This document shows positions 59,826 to 64,000 of a DNA stretch of 64,000 nt, one piece after another. The position numbers and the translations under genes are program-made. The DNA comes from WHSW01 sp963821025 (GTDB lineage: Bacteria > Actinomycetota > Thermoleophilia > Solirubrobacterales > 70-9): assembly GCA_963821025.1 (NCBI GenBank), contig CAWGCG010000004.1:496001-560000 (forward strand), in the 5' to 3' direction. The notes under the pieces were generated by a model. That model did not search any database and was not told where the DNA came from. It saw only the letters and a program-made list of their open reading frames with translations. The number at the start of each line of letters is the position of its first letter. The stretch's first letter is position 1.

Positions 59826-60506
59826 GTGTCATTGACGAGCGCGCTGCGACTGCTCGGAGGAGCCCTGGCGCCGCCCTCCTGCGCGATCTGCGCGGCGCCC
59901 TGTCATTCGTCGGAGGTGATCTGTCGCGGCTGCGAGGCCGCGCTCGAGCTGGCTCCACCGGGGACCGCCGGGGTGCTGGGGGTGGGGGCGGTGCGCTGGG
60001 CGGCGCCGTATGACGGGGTGGCGCGTGAGTTGGTCGCCGCGCTCAAGTTCGGCGGTCGGCTCGGGCTCGCCCGGGTCGCCGCCGGCGCGATCGTCGCCGC
60101 GATCGGCGATCGCTGCCGCGAGACCGGCGCCGTGGTCGCGGTCCCGCCGGCGCCTTTTCGCCGGCTGCGGCGCGGTTTCGACCCCGCCGAGCTGATCGCC
60201 CGCTCGGTGGCGGCCGAACTGGGCGTGGCGTTCACGCCGGCGCTGCGGCGAACCCAGGGTCCGCGCCAGGTCGGACGCCGGCGGGTCGAGCGGCTGACCT
60301 CGGCGCCCCGAGTGCGCGCCGGCGGCCCAGCCCCGTCGCCCGCGCTGCTGATCGACGACGTGCTGACGACCGGCGCGACCCTGAGCGCCTGCGCGGCGGC
60401 GCTGCGGCGAAGCGGCTGCGTCGACGTGAGCGCGGCGGTGTTTGCTCGCACCCTTGCGCCCGGCGGTCATCGGCCTAAGATTGGTGGTGCGAGCGCGTCC
60501 CGGTGA
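59826..60506 (+). CDS. ComF-family phosphoribosyltransferase-like protein
   Basis: 226 residues from a GTG. N-terminal zinc finger Cys (C19, C22, C33, C36), a middle AALKFGGRLGLA, then VPPAPFRRLRRGFDPAELIA and the PRPP loop LLIDDVLTTGATL. ComF proteins work in natural transformation, DNA processing or nucleotide salvage. Here it precedes hpf and secA, an order common in Gram-positives. Its stop overlaps the region upstream of hpf. Confidence 0.88.
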   Translation: MSLTSALRLLGGALAPPSCAICAAPCHSSEVICRGCEAALELAPPGTAGVLGVGAVRWAAPYDGVARELVAALKFGGRLGLARVAAGAIVAAIGDRCRETGAVVAVPPAPFRRLRRGFDPAELIARSVAAELGVAFTPALRRTQGPRQVGRRRVERLTSAPRVRAGGPAPSPALLIDDVLTTGATLSACAAALRRSGCVDVSAAVFARTLAPGGHRPKIGGASASR

Positions 60507-60520
60507 ACGAAGGAGGCAGC

Positions 60521-60868
60521 GTGAAGATCGAGGTCAGGGGCCGCAACATGGAGGTCACCGACGAGCTTCGGGAGGCGGTCCGGAAGCGCTTCGCCCGCGT
60601 CGCCAAGCAGGTCTCCGAGCTCGCCAGCCTCGAGGTCGAGCTGACCGAGGAGCGCAACCCGTCGATCGCCGATCGCTACGTTGCCGAGGCCACGCTGCAT
60701 CTGAAGCGAACCACCCTGCGCGCCCGCGAGGCCTCGCCGGAGATGCTGCACTCGATCCACGAGCTCGCCGAGGACATCCGCCGCCAGGTCAAGCGCCACC
60801 GCGAGAAGCGCCGCGGCCGCGCCAAGACGCGGCGTATGTTCGGCCGCCTGCGCGGGCGCGAGGCCTAG
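60521..60868 (+). CDS. hpf: ribosome hibernation-promoting factor, short form
   Basis: 115 residues from the GTG that follows GGAGGCAGC; an upstream in-frame GTG (60503) has no ribosome site. The S30AE fold is complete: KIEVRGRNMEVTDELRE, VELTEERNPSIADRYVAEATL and a Lys/Arg-rich C-terminal helix. The dimerising C-terminal domain of the long actinobacterial HPF is absent. It would bind the 30S decoding site in resting cells. Confidence 0.9.
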   Translation: MKIEVRGRNMEVTDELREAVRKRFARVAKQVSELASLEVELTEERNPSIADRYVAEATLHLKRTTLRAREASPEMLHSIHELAEDIRRQVKRHREKRRGRAKTRRMFGRLRGREA

Positions 60869-60902
60869 GCACCGCGCCGGCGATCCGGCGAGCGCCGGTC
60901 GT

Positions 60903-60908
60903 TACCCT
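60903..60908 (+). promoter_or_regulatory. leaderless-type -10 box of secA
   Basis: TACCCT, 8 bases ahead of the GTG start. Confidence 0.45.
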
Positions 60909-60916
60909 GAACGGTC

Positions 60917-63760
60917 GTGGCCAGAGGAATAATCGACAAGGCGCTGCGACTCGGCGAGGGGCGCAAGTTCAAGGACTACGAGCGCCGGGTTGACTCGATC
61001 AACCGGTTCGAGCCCGAGCTCGAGCTGCTCGACGACGCCGAGATCCGCGAGCGCGCCGACGAGCTGCGTGAGCGCGCCCGCGACGGCGAGCCGCTCGACG
61101 ACCTGATCCCCGAGGCCTTCGCGCTCACCCGCGAGGCGGGCAAGCGAACCCTGGGCCAGCGCCACTTCGACGTGCAGCTGATCGGCGGCATGGTGCTCGA
61201 CTCGGGCGCGATCGCCGAGATGCGGACCGGCGAGGGCAAGACCTTGACCGCGACCCTGGCGGTGTTCTTGAACACCCTCGCCGGCGACCCGGTGCACCTG
61301 GTCACGGTCAACGACTACCTCGCCCGCCGCGATGCCGAGTGGATGGCACCGATCTATGAGCTGCTCGGGGTCACGGTCGGCGTGATCCAGTCGGAGATGA
61401 ACCCGGCGCAGCGCCGCGAGATGTACTCGCGCGACGTCACCTACGGGACCAACTCGGAGTTCGGTTTCGACTATCTGCGCGACAACATGGCGGGCTCGCT
61501 CGAGGAGTGCGTGCAGCGCGAGCACGCCTTCGCGATCGTCGACGAGGTCGACAACATCCTCATTGACGAGGCGCGGACGCCGCTGATCATCTCCGGGCGC
61601 CCCGAGCAGGCAGCTGACACCTACTACACCTTCGCCCGCCTGGCCAAGCAGATGGTCGGCGAGGAGATGAAGCCGAAGCTGAAGTCGCTGGGCGAGTCGC
61701 GCGATACCTCCGAGGCAAGCCACGACTACGAGTTCGACGAGAAGCACAAGACGGTGGCGCCGACCGAGGGCGGGGTCTCCAAGGCCGAGAGGTTTCTCGG
61801 GGTCGACAACCTCTACATCTCCGAGCACGGCACCCTCGTCAACCACCTGATCCAGTCGCTGAAGGCCGAGTCGCTGTTCAAGCGCGACACCGACTACGCC
61901 GTGATCGACGGCGAGGTGAAGATCATCGACGAGTTCACCGGCCGCATCCTCGAGGGTAGGCGCTGGTCCGACGGCCTGCACCAGGCGGTCGAGGCGAAGG
62001 AGGGGGTCCGGATCCGCGAGGAGAACCAGACCCTGGCGACGATCACCCTGCAGAATTACTTCCGCCTCTACGAAAAGCTCGCCGGGATGACCGGCACGGC
62101 GCTGACCGAAGCGACCGAGTTCATGAAGATCTATGAGGTCTCGGTGGTCGAGGTGCCGACCCACCGGCCGATGATCCGCGCCGACGAGAATGACCAGATC
62201 TACAAGACCAAGCAGGGCAAGTGGCAGGCGGTGGCCGACGAGATCGCCGCCAGGCACGAGAAGGGCCAACCGGTGCTGGTCGGAACGATCTCGGTCGAGG
62301 TCTCCGAGATGCTCTCGGGCGAGCTCAAGCGGGCCGGGGTCGAGCACGCGGTCTTGAACGCAAAGCCCGAGTACGCCGAGCGCGAGGGCGAGACCGTCGC
62401 CCAGGCGGGGCGCCTCGGGGCGGTCACGATCGCCACCAATATGGCCGGCCGCGGCGTCGACATCAAGCTTGGCGGCGACCCGGAGCAGATGGCGGTCGCC
62501 GAGCTTCGCAAGCTCGGGATCGCGCCGGGCGACGAGAGTTGGGACGGCGAGCTGGTCGAACACACCGCCCGCCACCGCGAGCAGACCGAGGCCGCCGGTG
62601 AGCGGGTGCGCGAGCTCGGCGGGCTGTTCATCTGCGGCACCGAGCGCCACGAATCGCGGCGGATCGACAACCAGCTGCGCGGCCGCTCAGGGCGCCAGGG
62701 CGATCCGGGCGAGTCGCGCTTCTTCCTCTCCGCCGAGGACGACCTGATCCGGCTGTTCGCAGGCGAGCGCATCTACAAGATCCTCGACCGCCTCGGGCCG
62801 GTCGATGACGACGGCAAGGAGTACCCGCTCGAGGCCAAGATGCTGACGAAGACGATCGAGAACGCGCAGAAGAAGGTCGAGCAGCAGAACTTCCTGATCC
62901 GCAAGCGCGTGCTCGAGTACGACGACGTGATGAACGAGCAGCGCCGGGTCGTCTACAAGTACCGGCGCGAGATCCTCGAAGGCCGCGACATGTCCGATGT
63001 CGCCCACACGGAGCTCGAGGAGGTGGTCGAGCGCCTGGTCGAGACCTACACCCCGGGCGAGATCTTCGAGGACTGGGACCTGGGCGGGCTCGAGGTGCAC
63101 GCCGGCGGGCTCTGGCCGCTCGGCGTCAGCCTGACCGAGCTCGACCCGACCAGCTCCTCCAGCCGCGAGGAGATCACCGAGCTGCTGACCGCCGACGCGC
63201 TCGCCGCCTACGACCGCCGCGAGCAGGAGTTCGGCGCCGAGCTGATGCGTTACCTCGAGCGCCAGATCCTGCTGCAGATCATCGACAACCGCTGGCGCGA
63301 GCACCTCTATGAGATGGACTACCTGCGCGAGGGAATCCACCTGCGCGGCTTCGCCCAGATCGACCCGCTGGTCGCCTACAAGAACGAGGGCTTCACCATG
63401 TTCCGCGAGTTGATGGCCTCGATCTGGGAGGAGTTCACGAGGGTGATCTTCCACGTCGAGGTCAACATCGAGCCCGCGGCCGCAGAGCAGCTGTTCGAAG
63501 CGGAGGACGATCGCGCCGGCGGCGGCCAGGTCAGCTACTCGGGCGGCGCCGAGGCCGAGCAGCCCTCGGCAATCGCCGAGGCCCGCTCGTCGGGGGCCGC
63601 CGCGCCGGCGGCCGCTCCACGGGCCGAGGGCACCGGCAACGGATCCGGCGATGCGGTGAACCCCGCGACCGTGGTCAAGACCGAGCAGGAGAAGATCGGG
63701 CGAAACGATCCCTGCTGGTGCGGCTCGGGCAAGAAGTACAAGAAGTGTCACGGGGCCTAG
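60917..63760 (+). CDS. secA: protein translocase ATPase SecA
   Basis: 947 residues, full length, GTG start. Walker A MRTGEGKT with K108, DEAD-type VDEVDNILIDEART, helicase motif GRGVDIKLGG and RQGDPGESRFFLS of the second motor domain, and a C-terminal zinc (SEC-C) motif CWCGSGKKYKKCH with C933, C935, C944 and H945. It powers Sec export of unfolded proteins. It lies directly after hpf. The next gene overlaps its end by 16 bases. Confidence 0.96.
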   Translation: MARGIIDKALRLGEGRKFKDYERRVDSINRFEPELELLDDAEIRERADELRERARDGEPLDDLIPEAFALTREAGKRTLGQRHFDVQLIGGMVLDSGAIAEMRTGEGKTLTATLAVFLNTLAGDPVHLVTVNDYLARRDAEWMAPIYELLGVTVGVIQSEMNPAQRREMYSRDVTYGTNSEFGFDYLRDNMAGSLEECVQREHAFAIVDEVDNILIDEARTPLIISGRPEQAADTYYTFARLAKQMVGEEMKPKLKSLGESRDTSEASHDYEFDEKHKTVAPTEGGVSKAERFLGVDNLYISEHGTLVNHLIQSLKAESLFKRDTDYAVIDGEVKIIDEFTGRILEGRRWSDGLHQAVEAKEGVRIREENQTLATITLQNYFRLYEKLAGMTGTALTEATEFMKIYEVSVVEVPTHRPMIRADENDQIYKTKQGKWQAVADEIAARHEKGQPVLVGTISVEVSEMLSGELKRAGVEHAVLNAKPEYAEREGETVAQAGRLGAVTIATNMAGRGVDIKLGGDPEQMAVAELRKLGIAPGDESWDGELVEHTARHREQTEAAGERVRELGGLFICGTERHESRRIDNQLRGRSGRQGDPGESRFFLSAEDDLIRLFAGERIYKILDRLGPVDDDGKEYPLEAKMLTKTIENAQKKVEQQNFLIRKRVLEYDDVMNEQRRVVYKYRREILEGRDMSDVAHTELEEVVERLVETYTPGEIFEDWDLGGLEVHAGGLWPLGVSLTELDPTSSSSREEITELLTADALAAYDRREQEFGAELMRYLERQILLQIIDNRWREHLYEMDYLREGIHLRGFAQIDPLVAYKNEGFTMFRELMASIWEEFTRVIFHVEVNIEPAAAEQLFEAEDDRAGGGQVSYSGGAEAEQPSAIAEARSSGAAAPAAAPRAEGTGNGSGDAVNPATVVKTEQEKIGRNDPCWCGSGKKYKKCHGA

Positions 63761-64000
63761 ATGGCGGTGGCGACAACGCCGCCGCGGTCCGCCGCCTGCT
63801 GGCGGCCCTGAGGGCCCGCGACGTCGAGGCGACCGCAGCCGAGCTCGACCCCGAGGTCGAGGCGGTCGGCGCCAAGGGCAGCTTCAGCGGGCGCGATGCA
63901 GTGCTCGGATGGGCGAAGCCGAACCTCGACGGCCAGCTCCTCTCACGGGTCGAGGTCGACGAGGTCCGCGAGGTGGGAGACCGCCACGTCGCCGTCGACG
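63745..64000 (+). CDS. NTF2/SnoaL-like protein, partial at window edge
   Basis: A frame opened by the GTG at 63745, overlapping the secA end, runs off the window: VRRLLAALRARDVEATAAEL, then GSFSGRDAVLGW. The helix-then-strand start with a GRDAV-type motif is typical of NTF2-like folds (ketosteroid isomerase or SnoaL group). Function cannot be told from the fragment. The ATG at 63761 is in another frame with an early stop. Confidence 0.6.
   Translation, partial: MSRGLDGGGDNAAAVRRLLAALRARDVEATAAELDPEVEAVGAKGSFSGRDAVLGWAKPNLDGQLLSRVEVDEVREVGDRHVAVD

Overview
The window is GC-rich DNA (roughly 70 percent by eye) with actinobacterial traits: many start codons directly downstream of a TANNNT -10 box with no leader, a Tat pathway with TatA and TatC, M23 and CAP cell-wall proteins behind c-di-AMP riboswitch-like leaders, and lipoproteins with long Ser/Thr/Gly linkers. 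The mix of families suggests the Thermoleophilia/Solirubrobacterales branch. That placement is an inference, because no rRNA or universal phylogenetic marker set is present. No CRISPR array, insertion sequence or prophage was seen, and there is no gene-free stretch longer than about 300 bases.

Positions 1-8400 hold the start of a PHA-granule-type protein, an EEP nuclease divergent from argF, tRNA-Glu and lgt, then an SDR and a small catalase-like haem protein that fire divergently from a duplicated promoter. Next comes an operon of two ferritin-like proteins, a cupredoxin lipoprotein, tatA, tatC and an SGNH hydrolase. Positions 8400-19400 hold a secreted CocE/S15 hydrolase, a nitronate monooxygenase-like protein, an MBL hydrolase with a class III alcohol dehydrogenase (probably thiol-dependent formaldehyde removal), and a ROK regulator leading into a XylFGH-type sugar ABC transporter and a Gfo/Idh dehydrogenase. 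Positions 19400-29300 hold tRNA-Val, an arginase-family enzyme, an AlkZ-like protein, a four-gene lipid-modification cluster (flavin amine oxidase-like, DUF1365, CFA synthase-like methyltransferase, alpha/beta hydrolase), a GT87-like membrane protein, a third ferritin-like protein, an FAA hydrolase and tRNA-Asp.

Positions 29500-43900 hold a BBE-type flavoprotein divergent from an HxlR regulator, a classical ferritin, an enolase-superfamily protein, an APC permease coupled to a universal stress protein, a flavodoxin-like reductase, a zinc alcohol dehydrogenase and a secreted CAP protein behind a riboswitch. These are followed by a decarboxylase/deiminase-like/M20 operon that could turn arginine into putrescine, and a CNNM/CorC protein. 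Positions 43900-52700 are a fatty-acid region: hydroxyacyl-CoA dehydrogenase, MMPL exporter, thiolase and acyl-CoA dehydrogenase. Two near-identical palindromic operators sit at the thiolase and acyl-CoA dehydrogenase promoters. Between them lie a lipoprotein, the relic of an LLM-class flavin oxidoreductase and a coupled CWB2-like/small-protein/methyltransferase operon. Positions 52700-64000 hold a second riboswitch with an M23 peptidase, a Gly/Ala/Val-repeat membrane protein, lysA-hom-GNAT-thrC, comF, hpf, secA and the start of an NTF2-like gene.

The most interesting signals are the paired c-di-AMP riboswitch-like leaders, the ferritin/cupredoxin/Tat operon with a foldable leader, the twin palindromic operators, the recurrent leaderless promoter module and the putative three-gene arginine-to-putrescine operon. 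All functional statements come from reading motifs and translated sequence. No database search was run.
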